Shown here in pieces: positions 28,333 through 38,339 of a DNA stretch of 64,000 nt. The stretch comes from Cyanobium sp. CH-040. GTDB taxonomy: Bacteria; Cyanobacteriota; Cyanobacteriia; PCC-6307; Cyanobiaceae. Position numbers and translations under genes: made by a program. The notes beneath the pieces are model-generated. The model was not told the DNA's origin. It ran no database searches and saw only the letters and a list, made by a program, of their open reading frames with translations. The stretch lies in NCBI RefSeq assembly GCF_024346135.1, contig NZ_JAGQCJ010000013.1, forward strand, positions 1 to 64,000, written 5' to 3'. Position 1 is the first letter of the stretch; each line of letters starts with the position of its first letter.

Positions 28333-29271
28333 GTGCTGCACTACCAAATTGACCGGGTCGAGCACCAGGTCGCCGAAGACCGGTCCCAGACCGGGGTGTT
28401 CCTGATCGGTCCCCTGGATCGCGGCCAGGCGACCACCCTCGGCAACGCCCTGCGCCGCGTGCTGATCGGCGGCCTCGAAGGCAGCGCCATCACCGCCGTG
28501 CGCATCGCCGGCGTCAATCACGAATACGCCACCGTGCCCGGCGTCCGCGAGGACGTGCTCGACATCCTGCTCAACTGCAAGCAGGTGGCGGTCAACAGCC
28601 GCAGCCGGGACCTGGAGATCGGCCGGCTGGTGGTCACCGGCCCGGCCACCGTGACCGCCGCTGATCTCCAGTTCTCCTCCCAGGTCCAGGTGATCGATCC
28701 CTCCCGGCTGATCGCCACCGTGGCCGATGGCCACAGCCTGGAGATGGAGGTGCACGTGGAGCGTGGCGTCGGCTACCGCCCCGTGGACCGGCACACCGAG
28801 GACACCAGCGCCATCGATCTGCTGCAGATCGATGCGGTGTTCAAGCCCGTCAAGCGGGTCAACTACTCGGTGGATGAGACCGCCGTGGGCGAAGGTGGTT
28901 CGGCCCGGGAGCGGTTGCGGCTCGAGATCGAGACCGACGGCAGCGTGACGCCCGATGACGCCATGGCCCAGGCTGCCAATCAGCTGATCGCCCTGTTCCA
29001 GCCCCTGGCCAGCCTGACGGCGGTCGAGGAGCCTGGCCAGGAACCGGAGCCTTCCGCAGAAGCCCAGATCCCCCTGGAGGAACTGAACCTCTCGGTGCGC
29101 GCCTACAACTGTCTGAAGCGGGCCCAGGTGAACTCCGTGAGCGATCTGATGGGCTTCAGCTACGAAGATCTGCTGGAGATCAAGAACTTCGGCTCCAAGT
29201 CAGCCGACGAGGTGATCGAAGCGCTCGAGCGCATCGGCATCACCCTGCCCCAGAGCCGCACCAGCGCCTGA
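28333..29271 (+). CDS. rpoA: RNA polymerase subunit alpha
   Basis: 312 residues, GTG start. N-terminal dimerisation domain with [20 protein letters not shown] and [20 protein letters not shown]-terminal domain with [19 protein letters not shown] and [16 protein letters not shown], which contacts UP elements and activators. Positioned in the alpha operon between rpsK and rplQ as usual. Confidence 0.98.
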   Translation: MLHYQIDRVEHQVAEDRSQTGVFLIGPLDRGQATTLGNALRRVLIGGLEGSAITAVRIAGVNHEYATVPGVREDVLDILLNCKQVAVNSRSRDLEIGRLVVTGPATVTAADLQFSSQVQVIDPSRLIATVADGHSLEMEVHVERGVGYRPVDRHTEDTSAIDLLQIDAVFKPVKRVNYSVDETAVGEGGSARERLRLEIETDGSVTPDDAMAQAANQLIALFQPLASLTAVEEPGQEPEPSAEAQIPLEELNLSVRAYNCLKRAQVNSVSDLMGFSYEDLLEIKNFGSKSADEVIEALERIGITLPQSRTSA

Positions 29272-29306
29272 TCGGCGGCCTTCGACCATCCCCGGACCCA
29301 AGCACC

Positions 29307-29657
29307 ATGCGACACCAATGCCGAGTCCCCCAGCTGGGACGCCCCGCCGACCAACGCAAGGCCATGCTGCGTGGACTCACCACCCAGCTGATCCGCGAAG
29401 GTCGTGTGACCACCACCAAGGCCCGCGCCAAGGCCCTGCGTGACGAAGCCGAACGCATGATCACCCTGGCCAAGGACGGCAGTCTTGCCGCCCGCCGCCG
29501 GGCGATCGGCTACATCTACGACAAGCAGCTCGTGCACGCCCTGTTCGACAAGGCCCAGGAGCGCTACGGCGACCGCAGCGGTGGTTACACCCGGATCATC
29601 CGCACGGTGCCACGCCGGGGCGACAACGCCGAAATGGCCATCATCGAGCTGGTCTGA
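29307..29657 (+). CDS. rplQ: 50S ribosomal protein L17
   Basis: 116 residues, [21 protein letters not shown] start (L17 family RHxxxxxxLGRxxxHRxxLL) and [24 protein letters not shown] end. Located near the tunnel exit. Confidence 0.97.
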   Translation: MRHQCRVPQLGRPADQRKAMLRGLTTQLIREGRVTTTKARAKALRDEAERMITLAKDGSLAARRRAIGYIYDKQLVHALFDKAQERYGDRSGGYTRIIRTVPRRGDNAEMAIIELV

Positions 29658-29684
29658 GACCAGGGCCTGGCACGACCGAGAGCG

Positions 29685-30536
29685 GTGGCTCAGCTGCCCC
29701 TGCCCTTGCGGCGGATCGCCCTCTGCTTCCAGTACGACGGCAGCGCCTTTCATGGCTGGCAACGCCAGCGCAATGCCTCCAGCGTGCAGGCCACGCTGGA
29801 GGCTGCTCTGCGTGACCTCGACCCCGACGGTCCTGGCCACTGCCTCGCAGCCGGCCGCACCGACACCGGCGTGCACGCCGCAGCCCAGGTGGCCCACTTC
29901 GACTGCGCCGGGCCGATCCCGGCAGCGCGCTGGCCCAAGGCCCTGAACGGACGACTGCCGTCCACGATCCGGGTGCGCGCCGCCAGTGAGGTGCCTGCCG
30001 GCTGGCACGCCTGCTTCTCGGCCTGCTACCGCCGGTACCGCTACACCATCTACAACGGCCGCAGACCCAATCTCTTCCTCCAGCCGTGGAGCTGGCATCG
30101 CTACAGGCTGCCGATCGCCGTGGAGCCGATGCGCACGATGCTCGAGATGATGCTCGGCGAGCACGACTTCGCCGCCTTCCAGCTGGCCGGCAGCCGCCGG
30201 AGCCACAGCCGCACCTGCCTGCAGGAGGTGGCTGTGGAGCGGCAGGGGGATCTGATCAGTGTGGAACTTCAGGCCAGCGGCTTCCTGTACGGGATGGTGC
30301 GGCTGGTGATGGGGCAGCTGGTGGCCGTGGGGGAAGGGCGGTTGAGTGCCACGGAGTTCGAGCGGCGCTGGCGCCGGCGGGAACGGGCGGCCGTGAAGGA
30401 AGCGGCCCCGCCCCAGGGCCTCTGCCTGCTTCGCGTCGGCTACGCGCAGCAGGTGTTCCCTCCTGCCGCCTGGTACGATTGTCAACCGCGGTATCAGCTG
30501 GGTCTCTCCGATCCACCGGATCAGGCGCCGGATTGA
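29685..30536 (+). CDS. truA: tRNA pseudouridine synthase A
   Basis: 283 residues, GTG start. The catalytic aspartate lies in [11 protein letters not shown]; also [12 protein letters not shown] near the N-terminus and [21 protein letters not shown]. Modifies uridines 38-40 in tRNA anticodon stems. Conserved cyanobacterial place between rplQ and rplM. Confidence 0.96.
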   Translation: MAQLPLPLRRIALCFQYDGSAFHGWQRQRNASSVQATLEAALRDLDPDGPGHCLAAGRTDTGVHAAAQVAHFDCAGPIPAARWPKALNGRLPSTIRVRAASEVPAGWHACFSACYRRYRYTIYNGRRPNLFLQPWSWHRYRLPIAVEPMRTMLEMMLGEHDFAAFQLAGSRRSHSRTCLQEVAVERQGDLISVELQASGFLYGMVRLVMGQLVAVGEGRLSATEFERRWRRRERAAVKEAAPPQGLCLLRVGYAQQVFPPAAWYDCQPRYQLGLSDPPDQAPD

Positions 30537-30850
30537 GGCAGCAGGGACGCAAGCCCTGCCGCCGTGACTGGCCCCTCCACAAGCTCAGCCGCTCCCCCGT
30601 CCGCTCCGGAGTTCCCGCAACAGGGCAACCCGGATCAGCGAGGAGTTGAGCAGTCTCCGGTGGTGTTGAGAAGCTGGCCTACGCCGATCCGCCGAGCCGC
30701 AGGCCCTTCAACCGGCCGAGCGGTAGGTTGAGCGACGGACTGACCGTCACGGACGCTGCGGCTGCCATGCCAGCCGACTGCAGCCGTCACGTCAGCCCCT
30801 TCAACCGCCAGCCCTGCCCCCTACGGCCTGCCGGTGCCCGACCAGGCGCT
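30537..30850. other. Intergenic leader before rplM
   Basis: 314 bases without a gene. Two small perfect hairpins are visible: GCAGGG/CCCTGC (30541-30546 with 30554-30559) just after truA, and GACGG/CCGTC (30734-30738 with 30744-30748, loop ACTGA) about 100 bases before rplM. No T-tract terminator. Probably holds the rplM-rpsI-rpmE promoter and leader. Confidence 0.4.
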
Positions 30851-31303
30851 ATGAACAAGACTCCTCTGCCATCCACCGATTCGATCGACCGCCAGTGGTA
30901 CCTGGTGGACGCTGCGGATCAGACCCTCGGCCGCCTGGCCAGCGAAGTGGCCTCCGTGCTGCGGGGCAAGAACAAGCCCAGCTACACCCCCCACCTCGAC
31001 ACGGGTGACTTCGTGGTCGTGATCAACGCCGACAAGATCCGGGTGAGCGGCAACAAGCCCACCCAGAAGCTGTACAGGCGCCACTCCGGCCGGCCCGGTG
31101 GCATGAAGACCGAGACCTTCGCCCACCTTCAGGCTCGGATCCCAGAGCGCATCGTGGAGAAGGCCATCAAGGGCATGCTTCCCCACAACGCTCTCGGCCG
31201 GCAGCTGTTCCGCAAGCTGAAGGTCTACAAGGGCAGCGAGCATCCGCACGCCGCCCAGAATCCCCAGGTTCTCGCCCTCGACCCCGCCACTGCAGCCCAA
31301 TGA
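30851..31303 (+). CDS. rplM: 50S ribosomal protein L13
   Basis: 150 residues from ATG 30851. [40 protein letters not shown] and [20 protein letters not shown] are diagnostic. Stop overlaps the rpsI start (ATGA). Confidence 0.98.
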   Translation: MNKTPLPSTDSIDRQWYLVDAADQTLGRLASEVASVLRGKNKPSYTPHLDTGDFVVVINADKIRVSGNKPTQKLYRRHSGRPGGMKTETFAHLQARIPERIVEKAIKGMLPHNALGRQLFRKLKVYKGSEHPHAAQNPQVLALDPATAAQ

Positions 31304-31701
31304 GCTCCGCCAAAGTCGTCTACTGGGGTACCGGCCGTCGCAAGACCGCCGTGGCCCGCGTCCGTGTGATCCCCGGCAGTGGCTCGGTGACCATCAACGG
31401 CCGCCCGGGCGACAACTACCTCAATTACAACCCCGTCTACCTGGCTGCCGTCAAGGCTCCCCTGCAGACCCTGGGTCTGGAGGGTGAGTACGACCTGCTG
31501 GTGAACGTGCGCGGCGGCGGTCTCACCGGCCAGGCCGATGCCATCAAACAGGGCGCCGCCCGCGCCCTGTGCGAGCTCTCACCCGAGAACCGCAGGCCCC
31601 TGAAGACCGAAGGCCACCTGAGCCGCGACCCCCGCGCCAAGGAGCGGCGCAAGTACGGCCTCAAGAAAGCCCGCAAAGCCCCCCAGTTCTCGAAGCGCTG
31701 A
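31300..31701 (+). CDS. rpsI: 30S ribosomal protein S9
   Basis: 133 residues: [39 protein letters not shown] and the invariant C-terminal [12 protein letters not shown] that touches the P-site tRNA. Overlaps rplM by four bases, so the two are coupled. Confidence 0.98.
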   Translation: MSSAKVVYWGTGRRKTAVARVRVIPGSGSVTINGRPGDNYLNYNPVYLAAVKAPLQTLGLEGEYDLLVNVRGGGLTGQADAIKQGAARALCELSPENRRPLKTEGHLSRDPRAKERRKYGLKKARKAPQFSKR

Positions 31702-31703
31702 TC

Positions 31704-31961
31704 ATGCCCAAGGCCGACATCCACCCCACCTGGTACCCCGAAGCCAAGGTGGTCTGCAATGGAGAAGTGGTGATGACCACCGGCTCCACCCAGCCCGAGA
31801 TCCACGTTGATGTGTGGAGCGGCAACCACCCCTTCTACACCGGCACCCAGAAGATCCTCGACACCGAGGGCCGGGTGGATCGGTTCATGCGCAAGTACGG
31901 CATGGGTGGTGCCAGCACCACCGGCAAGCAGGACAAGGAGAGCGCCGAGACCGGCGCCTGA
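31704..31961 (+). CDS. rpmE: 50S ribosomal protein L31
   Basis: 85 residues. MPKADIHPTWYPEAKVVCNG start and DVWSGNHPFYTGTQK. Only one of the cysteines of zinc-type L31 remains (Cys18), as in other cyanobacterial versions. Spans the subunit bridge. Starts two bases after rpsI. Confidence 0.97.
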   Translation: MPKADIHPTWYPEAKVVCNGEVVMTTGSTQPEIHVDVWSGNHPFYTGTQKILDTEGRVDRFMRKYGMGGASTTGKQDKESAETGA

Positions 31962-32012
31962 AGACCTGCACCCCTGCCTGACGGCTGACCCGCACGGGGC
32001 GGCATCACACGT

Positions 32013-32038
32013 GGCCGGATGTCCGTTGGCATCCGGCC
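32013..32038 (+). other. Perfect hairpin between rpmE and prfA
   Basis: GGCCGGATG (32013-32021) and CATCCGGCC (32030-32038) form a perfect 9-bp stem with an 8-base loop, followed by TTCGTC. The U-run is too short for a confident terminator; an attenuator or mRNA stabiliser between the ribosomal genes and prfA is possible. Confidence 0.5.
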
Positions 32039-32102
32039 TTCGTCATGGCGGCCGCTGAGCATCCAGCATCTCCCGGCGGTATGGCCGGCGCTCACTTCCG
32101 TG

Positions 32103-33209
32103 ATGGACACCTCCCTGCTGCACGAGCGCCTGGAAACGGCCCGGCGCACCTTCCACACCCTGGAACGGCAGCTCGCCGATCCCGACGTGGCCGCCGACCC
32201 CGCGCAGCTCCAGAGGATCGCCCGCGAACGGGCCCGGCTGGAGCCCCTGGTGCTGGATCAGCAGCAGCTCCAGCGCCTGGAGCAGGAGCAGCATCAGGCC
32301 CGCGCCCTGCTCCGCGACCATCAGGACGACGAGGCCATGGCAGCCCTCGCCAGTGAGGAGCTGGTCCGGCTGGAGCAGGAGATCGGCGGACTGCGCCAGC
32401 GCCTCACCCTGGCCCTGCTGCCCCGCGATCCCCGCGATGAGCGCAGCGTGATGCTGGAGATCCGCGCCGGTGCCGGCGGCGATGAGGCGGCCATCTGGGC
32501 CGGGGATCTGGCCCGCATGTACGAACGCCACGCCCAGAGCGTGGGCTGGCGGGTGGAGCCGGTGAGTGCCTCGGAGGCCGAACTCGGGGGCTACAAGGAA
32601 CTGATCCTTGCCATCCGCGGCGACGGCGTTTACAGCCAGCTGAAATTCGAGGCGGGCGTCCACCGGGTGCAGCGGGTCCCGGCCACCGAGTCCCAGGGCC
32701 GGGTGCACACCTCCACCGCCACGGTGGCGGTGATGCCGGAGGCCGATCCGGTGGAGGTGCAGATCGATCCGGGCGATCTGGACATCAGCACGGCCCGCTC
32801 CGGCGGCGCCGGCGGCCAGAACGTGAACAAGGTGGAGACGGCGGTGGATCTGCTGCACAAGCCCACCGGCATCCGCGTGTTCTGCACCCAGGAGCGCTCC
32901 CAGCTGCAGAACCGTGAGCGTGCCATGGAGATCCTGCGGGCCAAGCTCTACGAGCGCGAGCTGGCGGCGGCCCAGGCCCGGGAGCGCTCCGCCCGCCTGG
33001 CCCAGGTGGGCAGCGGCGACCGCAGCGAGAAGATCCGCACCTACAACTACAAGGACAACCGGGTGACCGACCACCGGCTGGGCCGCAACTTCACCCTCGA
33101 GCCCGTGCTCAACGGCCAGCTCACGGACCTGATCGGTGCCTGCGTCGCGGCCGACCAGAGCAGGCGGCTGGAGGAACTGGCCGCCGGGGCCAGCGGTGCC
33201 GACGGCTGA
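32103..33209 (+). CDS. prfA: Peptide chain release factor 1
   Basis: 368 residues from ATG 32103. The peptidyl-tRNA hydrolysis loop [15 protein letters not shown] is at about 235-249 and the RF1-type stop-codon motif PAT (not SPF as in RF2) at about 194-196. RF1 reads UAA and UAG. Last gene of the rplM-rpsI-rpmE-prfA string. Confidence 0.97.
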   Translation: MDTSLLHERLETARRTFHTLERQLADPDVAADPAQLQRIARERARLEPLVLDQQQLQRLEQEQHQARALLRDHQDDEAMAALASEELVRLEQEIGGLRQRLTLALLPRDPRDERSVMLEIRAGAGGDEAAIWAGDLARMYERHAQSVGWRVEPVSASEAELGGYKELILAIRGDGVYSQLKFEAGVHRVQRVPATESQGRVHTSTATVAVMPEADPVEVQIDPGDLDISTARSGGAGGQNVNKVETAVDLLHKPTGIRVFCTQERSQLQNRERAMEILRAKLYERELAAAQARERSARLAQVGSGDRSEKIRTYNYKDNRVTDHRLGRNFTLEPVLNGQLTDLIGACVAADQSRRLEELAAGASGADG

Positions 33210-33252
33210 GGTCTACCGGCAGCGCGGCAGACCGGCTGACGTGCCGGGTGCG

Positions 33253-33798
33253 CTAGGCCGCCAGGGGGCCGGCGGCCGGATCGTCGGTGGGCACCACCTC
33301 CAGTCCGATCACGTACTTGGCCCATTCCCGGTGCACCCCGGCGCGCACCAGGCGGGTGGCCTCGAAACCGGGACCGCTGAGGGGACGGTGGGGCTCCCGC
33401 GCCAGGCGCATCCCGGCCTCGCGTGGGGTGCGGTTCCCCTTGCGCACGTTGCAGGGCAGGCAGGCGGTGGTGACGTTCTCCCAGCTGTCGCTGCCGCCCC
33501 GGCTGCGGGGCAGGATGTGGTCGATCGAGAGCCGCTCACCGTTGTAACCGCAGTACTGGCAGCGATGACCATCCCGCTGGAACAGATTGCGGCGGGTGAG
33601 CGGCAGGGGCTTGTAGGGCACCCGCACGAACTGGCGCAGCCGGATGACGGTGGGCAGCAGCAGATCGTCGCGGATCACCCGGCCGGGATCATGCTCGAGA
33701 CCCTCGGCCTTGCCCTTGAGCAGCATCACCATGGCCCGCCGCCAACTGGTGATGTTGAGGGGTTCATAGGAGGCATTGAGGACGAGAACGTGCCCCAT
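33253..33798 (-). CDS. HNH endonuclease family protein
   Basis: 181 residues from ATG 33798. Two CxxC pairs (CQYCG and CLPCN) bracket the HNH core LSIDHILPRSRGGSDSWENV, giving a zinc-stabilised HNH nuclease fold. The N-terminus MGHVLVLNASYEPLNI and WRRAMVMLLKGKAE match a widespread cyanobacterial family without assigned function; it may be a DNA repair or defence nuclease. Divergent from the murF-alr gene. Confidence 0.85.
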   Translation of the reverse strand: MGHVLVLNASYEPLNITSWRRAMVMLLKGKAEGLEHDPGRVIRDDLLLPTVIRLRQFVRVPYKPLPLTRRNLFQRDGHRCQYCGYNGERLSIDHILPRSRGGSDSWENVTTACLPCNVRKGNRTPREAGMRLAREPHRPLSGPGFEATRLVRAGVHREWAKYVIGLEVVPTDDPAAGPLAA

Positions 33799-33890
33799 CG
33801 CCACAACCGGGATCGTCAGAATGCTAACGAGGCTGATCCCTTGGGTCGGTGTCGTCCACGACCGGGCATGCCTCCGGAGCGCCCTGCCCC

Positions 33891-36383
33891 ATGACCCTTC
33901 CCGCACCACGAGAGCTGGCCGCCCTGCTGGATGGCGAGCTGCGGGGAGTGCCGGCGGAGCAGCCCCCGCGTGCGGTGGCGATCGACTCGCGCCGGGTGCT
34001 GCCGGGCGATCTCTTCGTGGCCCTGGGGGGCCGTCACTGCGACGGCCACGAGTTCGTGGAGGCGGCCGAAGCCGCCGGGGCGTCGCTGGTGGTGCTGCGG
34101 CGGGACCGCTGCCCCGACGCCGGCGCGGGGCGGCCGGGCTGTGCCCGCCTGCTGGTGAACGACCCACTGCTGGCCCTGCAGCGGCTCGCCGCCTGGTACC
34201 GCCGCACCCACATCCGCAGGGTGGTGGCGATCACCGGCAGCAACGGCAAGACGGTGGTCAAGGCCGCCCTGACCGCCATGCTGGCCGGCCGCTTCCGCGT
34301 GGCCGCCAGCCCCGGCAGCTGGAACAGCCAGGTGGGCGTGCCCCTGGCGGTGCTCACGGCTCCACCCGGCACCGAGCTGGGGGTGTTCGAGGCCGGAATC
34401 TCGGCCCCGGGGGAGATGGAGCGCCTGGCGGCGATCCTGGCGCCCGACCACGGCGTGCTGGTGAACGTGGGCCTGGCCCACCTGGGCAGCTTCGGCAGCC
34501 GCGAGGTGACGGCACGGGAGAAGATGCGCCTGTTCCAGGACATGGACGAGCAGGGCTGGGTGATCGCCCCGGATGACCCGCTGGTGAACGCCCAGCCGCT
34601 GCCCTGCCCCCGCATCCACCCCGGCGCGGGGCCGCCGCGGCTGCTGGGCCAGAGCCCCCAGGGCAGCGGGATGCTGCTGCACCTCGATCTGGGCGGCAGC
34701 CAGGCCCAGGTGAGGGTGCGCACCCGCTCCCAGCCCCTCATCGAGGACCTGGTGATCGCCATGACCGCCGCCCAGCGGCTGGGGGTGCCAGCCGAGGAGA
34801 TGGTGGAGGTGCTGCAGGACTACACGTTCGGTCCCACCCGCATGGAGACCTGGCGGACTCCGGAGGGCATCACGATCGTCAACGACACCGCCAGCGACGA
34901 TCCGCTCTCGGTGCAGACCGCCCTGGCCACGGTGGCCTCCTTCCCAGGGGACGGCCGACGCCTGTTCGTGTTCGGCGGGATGGCGGATCTGGGCTCCGGC
35001 GAGCGGCGGGAACACGAACTGATCGGGCGAATGGCGGCCGAGCGGGGCTTCGCGGAGCTGCTGCTGCTGCCCCACCCTGCCCGCAGCCACACTGCCGCGG
35101 CCTGGAATGTGCGCCATCCCGGCCAGGCGGCCCGGGAACTGGGCGACACCGCCGCCCTGCGCCAGACGATCCGGCAGCTCGCCGAACCCGGAGACACCGT
35201 GCTGCTCAAGGGTGCCGCCCGCCAGGAGCTGAGCAGCGCGGCCCGGGCGATCTGGGAATCGATGGCGCCGCGCCGCCTGCTGGTGGATCTCGACGCCATC
35301 CGCGACAACATCGCCCGCTTCCGCAGCCTCTGCGGCCCCGGGGTGGCAATGCTGGCGGTGCTCAAGGCCTGGGCCTACGGCACCGAACTGCCGCGACTGG
35401 CGACGGCGCTGCAGGACAGCGGCATCGACTGGATCGGGGTCTCCGCCGCCGACGAGGGTGCCGCCATCCGCCGGGCCGGCGTGCACCGGCCGGTGCTGGT
35501 GATGCTGATGGACACCGATGAGGTGGACAAGGCGGTGCGCTGGCGGCTGACGCCGGTGGTCTATTCCCTGCTCTTCGCCCGCAGCCTGGTGGCGACCCTG
35601 CAGGCGATGGGCGCCCGCCTCGATGTCCACCTCGAGATCGAGACGGGCATGGGTCGCCTCGGTGTGGCGCCGGAGGAGGCCCTGGCCGCCGCCCGGCTGC
35701 TGCGCGAGTCCGGCGTCGTGACCGTGAGCGGCGTGATGACCCATCTGGCCAGCGCCGATGATCCCGCCGCCGATGGCGACACCACCGCTCAGCTGCAGAG
35801 GTTCGACGCGGTGGTGGACGAGCTGCGCCGGGACCTGGGCACGCCCCTGCTGGTGCACGCGGCCGCCACCTCCGGCGCCGTGCGCTTCCCGGCCTCCCGT
35901 CATGACATGGTGCGGCTGGGTCTGGGGCTGTTCGGTCTGCATCCCTCGCCGGCCGTGGCCGGCGCGATCGAGCTGGAGCTGGCGGTGGCGTTCATCAGCC
36001 GCCTGGTGCAGGTGCGCCACTGCAGCCAGGGCCAGCGCATCGGCTACAACGGCACCTACCGGGTGAGCGCCCAGCGCCAGCGCATCGGCATCGTGGCCGC
36101 CGGTTACAACGACGGCGTGCCCTGGCGGTTTGGCAACCGGGGCGAGGTGATGATGCAGGGCCGGCGCCTGGCGGTGCTGGGCCGGGTGTCGATGGACTCG
36201 ATGGCGATCGATCTGGAGCCGCTGCCGGAGGCGGCGGTGGGCGATGAGGTGCTGATCTTCGGGGCCCACGAGGGCCAGGTGCTGCGCCCGGAGGAGGTGG
36301 CCAGGCAGGCGGGCACGATCCCCTACGACCTGCTGGTGAAGGTCGACGGCCGGCGCGTGCAGCGCATCTTCCGGGGCGGCTGA
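33891..36383 (+). CDS. murF-alr: Fused MurF ligase - alanine racemase
   Basis: 830 residues. MurF half (about 1-455): AIDSRRVLPGDLFVAL, the ATP loop VAITGSNGKTVVK, SWNSQVGVPLAVL, VFEAGISAPGEME and NDTASDDPLSVQ. It joins the last peptidoglycan precursor step, adding D-Ala-D-Ala to the UDP-MurNAc tripeptide. Alr half (from about 458, MAPRRLLVDLDAIRDNI): PLP lysine Lys492 in AVLKAWAYG, EIETGMGRLGV, and catalytic Tyr719 in IGYNGTY. It makes the D-alanine that the first half needs indirectly. Start at ATG 33891. The two enzymes are normally separate in cyanobacteria; this fused order is best known from Bacteroidetes. The frame is continuous and base composition matches the neighbourhood. Confidence 0.9.
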   Translation: MTLPAPRELAALLDGELRGVPAEQPPRAVAIDSRRVLPGDLFVALGGRHCDGHEFVEAAEAAGASLVVLRRDRCPDAGAGRPGCARLLVNDPLLALQRLAAWYRRTHIRRVVAITGSNGKTVVKAALTAMLAGRFRVAASPGSWNSQVGVPLAVLTAPPGTELGVFEAGISAPGEMERLAAILAPDHGVLVNVGLAHLGSFGSREVTAREKMRLFQDMDEQGWVIAPDDPLVNAQPLPCPRIHPGAGPPRLLGQSPQGSGMLLHLDLGGSQAQVRVRTRSQPLIEDLVIAMTAAQRLGVPAEEMVEVLQDYTFGPTRMETWRTPEGITIVNDTASDDPLSVQTALATVASFPGDGRRLFVFGGMADLGSGERREHELIGRMAAERGFAELLLLPHPARSHTAAAWNVRHPGQAARELGDTAALRQTIRQLAEPGDTVLLKGAARQELSSAARAIWESMAPRRLLVDLDAIRDNIARFRSLCGPGVAMLAVLKAWAYGTELPRLATALQDSGIDWIGVSAADEGAAIRRAGVHRPVLVMLMDTDEVDKAVRWRLTPVVYSLLFARSLVATLQAMGARLDVHLEIETGMGRLGVAPEEALAAARLLRESGVVTVSGVMTHLASADDPAADGDTTAQLQRFDAVVDELRRDLGTPLLVHAAATSGAVRFPASRHDMVRLGLGLFGLHPSPAVAGAIELELAVAFISRLVQVRHCSQGQRIGYNGTYRVSAQRQRIGIVAAGYNDGVPWRFGNRGEVMMQGRRLAVLGRVSMDSMAIDLEPLPEAAVGDEVLIFGAHEGQVLRPEEVARQAGTIPYDLLVKVDGRRVQRIFRGG

Positions 36384-36447
36384 AGCGGAAGCCGACGCAG
36401 ACCCGCCCGGCCGGCCCGATGCGTTCAGGTAAGCTCCTGGAGCCGCT

Positions 36448-36536
36448 GGAGAGGTGGCTGAGTGGTTGAAAGCGGCTCCCTGCTAAGGAGTTACAGGAGG
36501 CAACTTCTGTCGAGGGTTCGAATCCCTCCCTCTCCG
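36448..36536 (+). tRNA. tRNA-Ser (GCT)
   Basis: Class II tRNA: acceptor GGAGAGG/CCTCTCC, D arm GGTGGCTGAGTGGTTGAAAGC, anticodon loop with GCT, a long variable arm, and T arm GGTTCGAATCC. About 89 bases with discriminator G; CCA not encoded. Confidence 0.95.
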
Positions 36537-36558
36537 TTGTCCATCGTCCCGACGGCGA

Positions 36559-37515
36559 TCACCCGAGCCGGCAGCAGGCGCTGAGCCGGCGCGCAATCTC
36601 AGGCAGCAGGGAGGAATCGCCAGCGCAGGCCTCGCCTTCGCTGAAGGCCACCAGCAGGAACGGGGCATGGCCTTCGGCCTCCACGTAGGCCGCATCGTGG
36701 CGGGCCTGGCTCATCCAGCCCGCCTTGCTCCACAGCCGGGCCGCCGCGGGCAGTCCCTCGCCCAGAAAGCCGTCCACCTGGTTCTCCGGATCGGCCGCGC
36801 GCTGCAGCGGATCGAGGCTGCGGGCCAGCACGGCGCGCATGCGGGCGCAGGCCGGCGGAGACACGATGGCGGACGCCATCACGGCCTGCAGCAGCCTGGC
36901 GGTGGCCTCGGTGCTGAGGCGGTTGCGGTTCCCGCCTTCGGGTCCATAGAACTCCCGCTCCCGCCCGAACGGCCCGTCACTCCAGGTCTTCTGGCAGGCG
37001 TTCACCCCGTCCAGTTCGGGCCAGCCCAGCTCGCCGAGCCACCGGTTCACCAGCTGCCGCTGACTCACCCAGCTGTCCATGGCGGTGGCGGGCAGCTCCG
37101 GACCGCTGGTGGTGCCCGTGAGCAGGTCCAGCACCAGGCCCGTGGCGTCGTTGCTGGAGTCGCGGATCATCGCCTCCAGCGCGCGCCGCAGCTCGGGACC
37201 ATCCTCGAGCAGATCGTCCTGCAGCCAGGCCTCGGCGGCGATCAGATACACCAGCTTCACCACACTGGCGGGATAGCGCTGGCGCCCCCCGCCCCAGCTC
37301 GCCCCCAGTGCCGACGCCGCGGCCGCATCAGCGCCGGAATCGCCAGCGGAGCCGGTGAGCGGGGAGGCGTAGCGCACCCAGGTGATCGAAAGCCGCTGGC
37401 TCAGGCCTGCCCGTCCATCCAGCTCCAGGGCCCGGACCAGATCCGCCAGGATCTGCTCCATGGCCGGACTGGGGCTGTAGAACGCCATGGCTACCGGCAC
37501 CTGTTGCGGCGACAT
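36559..37515 (-). CDS. Class A beta-lactamase-like serine hydrolase
   Basis: 318 residues from ATG 37515 (ATG 37488 is also possible). The penicillin-interacting SxxK is SVVK with nucleophile Ser84 and Lys87, an SxN motif is at about 120-122 (SSN), and a KxG near the C-terminus reads KAG. No lipobox or clear signal peptide is visible. Possibly a peptidoglycan-active or esterase-like relative rather than an antibiotic resistance enzyme. The start codon is only 5 bases from that of the divergent NlpC/P60 gene. Confidence 0.78.
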   Translation of the reverse strand: MSPQQVPVAMAFYSPSPAMEQILADLVRALELDGRAGLSQRLSITWVRYASPLTGSAGDSGADAAAASALGASWGGGRQRYPASVVKLVYLIAAEAWLQDDLLEDGPELRRALEAMIRDSSNDATGLVLDLLTGTTSGPELPATAMDSWVSQRQLVNRWLGELGWPELDGVNACQKTWSDGPFGREREFYGPEGGNRNRLSTEATARLLQAVMASAIVSPPACARMRAVLARSLDPLQRAADPENQVDGFLGEGLPAAARLWSKAGWMSQARHDAAYVEAEGHAPFLLVAFSEGEACAGDSSLLPEIARRLSACCRLG

Positions 37516-37520
37516 TAGAC

Positions 37521-38315
37521 ATGGCTCCCCAGCCCAGCGCTCCAACACCTCCCGGCCTCGCCAGCGGGACGCCAGTGGCGGCCGAGCTGCTCCGCCCCGG
37601 CAGTGTCTGGGCGCTCCAGGCCGCACTGAACCTGCAGGCAGGACCGCGGGGTGACGGTCTGGCCACCCAGGCGGCAGCGGGCCGGCGTCTGCAGCTGCTC
37701 GGCGCTGCCCAGACCAGCCAGTCCGCCGGGGCGTCGACCCCGCAGCGCCTGCGCGTGCGCCTGCTGGAGGATGGCTACCCGGGCTGGGTGGACCCGCAGG
37801 CACTGCTGGGGGTTGCCGTGGCGGCCAACCGACCCAGGCCCCGGCTGCTGCAACGGGCCGCCATCGAGGGCCTGCTCGACGCGGTGCTCGCCTGGGCGCT
37901 GGCGGCGGCGGAGCGGCCCAACACCTACCTGTGGGGCGGCGCCATCGGCCCGGACTTCGACTGCTCCGGCCTGGTGCAGGCCGCCTACGCCAGCGTCGGT
38001 GTGTGGCTGCCGCGGGACGCCTACCTTCAGGAACGCTTCTGCCAGCCCGTGGCCGTGCGCCCCGGGCAGACCCATCTGCTGGCAGCCGGGGATCTGATCT
38101 TCTTCGGAACGCCCCGGCGCTGCACCCACGTGGGTCTGCATCTGGGAGGCGGACGCTATCTGCACAGCTCCGGCCGGGAGCACGGCCGCAACGGCATCGG
38201 CATCGACGACCTGAATCCGCGCAACGACCATCCGGTGGCCCGGCACTACCGCAGTGAGCTGCGCGGGGCCGGGCGGGTGATGCGCGCTCACGACGGCAGC
38301 CCCCTGCCCGCGTAG
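37521..38315 (+). CDS. NlpC/P60 (C40) peptidoglycan endopeptidase
   Basis: 264 residues. C-terminal NlpC/P60 domain with catalytic Cys148 in DFDCSGLVQ, His203 in THVGLHLGGGR and a third polar residue likely His215 in YLHSSG. An SH3-like segment occupies about residues 20-100. Family members cut the D-Glu to diamino-acid bond in peptide stems. No signal peptide is obvious, as for some cyanobacterial homologues. It sits with murF-alr, the beta-lactamase-like gene and a glycosyltransferase in an envelope-related stretch. Confidence 0.88.
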   Translation: MAPQPSAPTPPGLASGTPVAAELLRPGSVWALQAALNLQAGPRGDGLATQAAAGRRLQLLGAAQTSQSAGASTPQRLRVRLLEDGYPGWVDPQALLGVAVAANRPRPRLLQRAAIEGLLDAVLAWALAAAERPNTYLWGGAIGPDFDCSGLVQAAYASVGVWLPRDAYLQERFCQPVAVRPGQTHLLAAGDLIFFGTPRRCTHVGLHLGGGRYLHSSGREHGRNGIGIDDLNPRNDHPVARHYRSELRGAGRVMRAHDGSPLPA

Positions 38316-38339
38316 GTTCCATCCAGCCGCGCCGCAGCC

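Noticed and set aside
33816-36269. 817-residue antisense frame opposite murF-alr
   Set aside because: Shadow of a well-conserved coding frame; composition is biased to His, Gln and Gly and no motif is visible.
36559-37515. Antibiotic-resistance beta-lactamase
   Set aside because: SxxK, SxN and KxG-like motifs exist, but there is no clear signal peptide and the context is cell-wall housekeeping; resistance is not supported.
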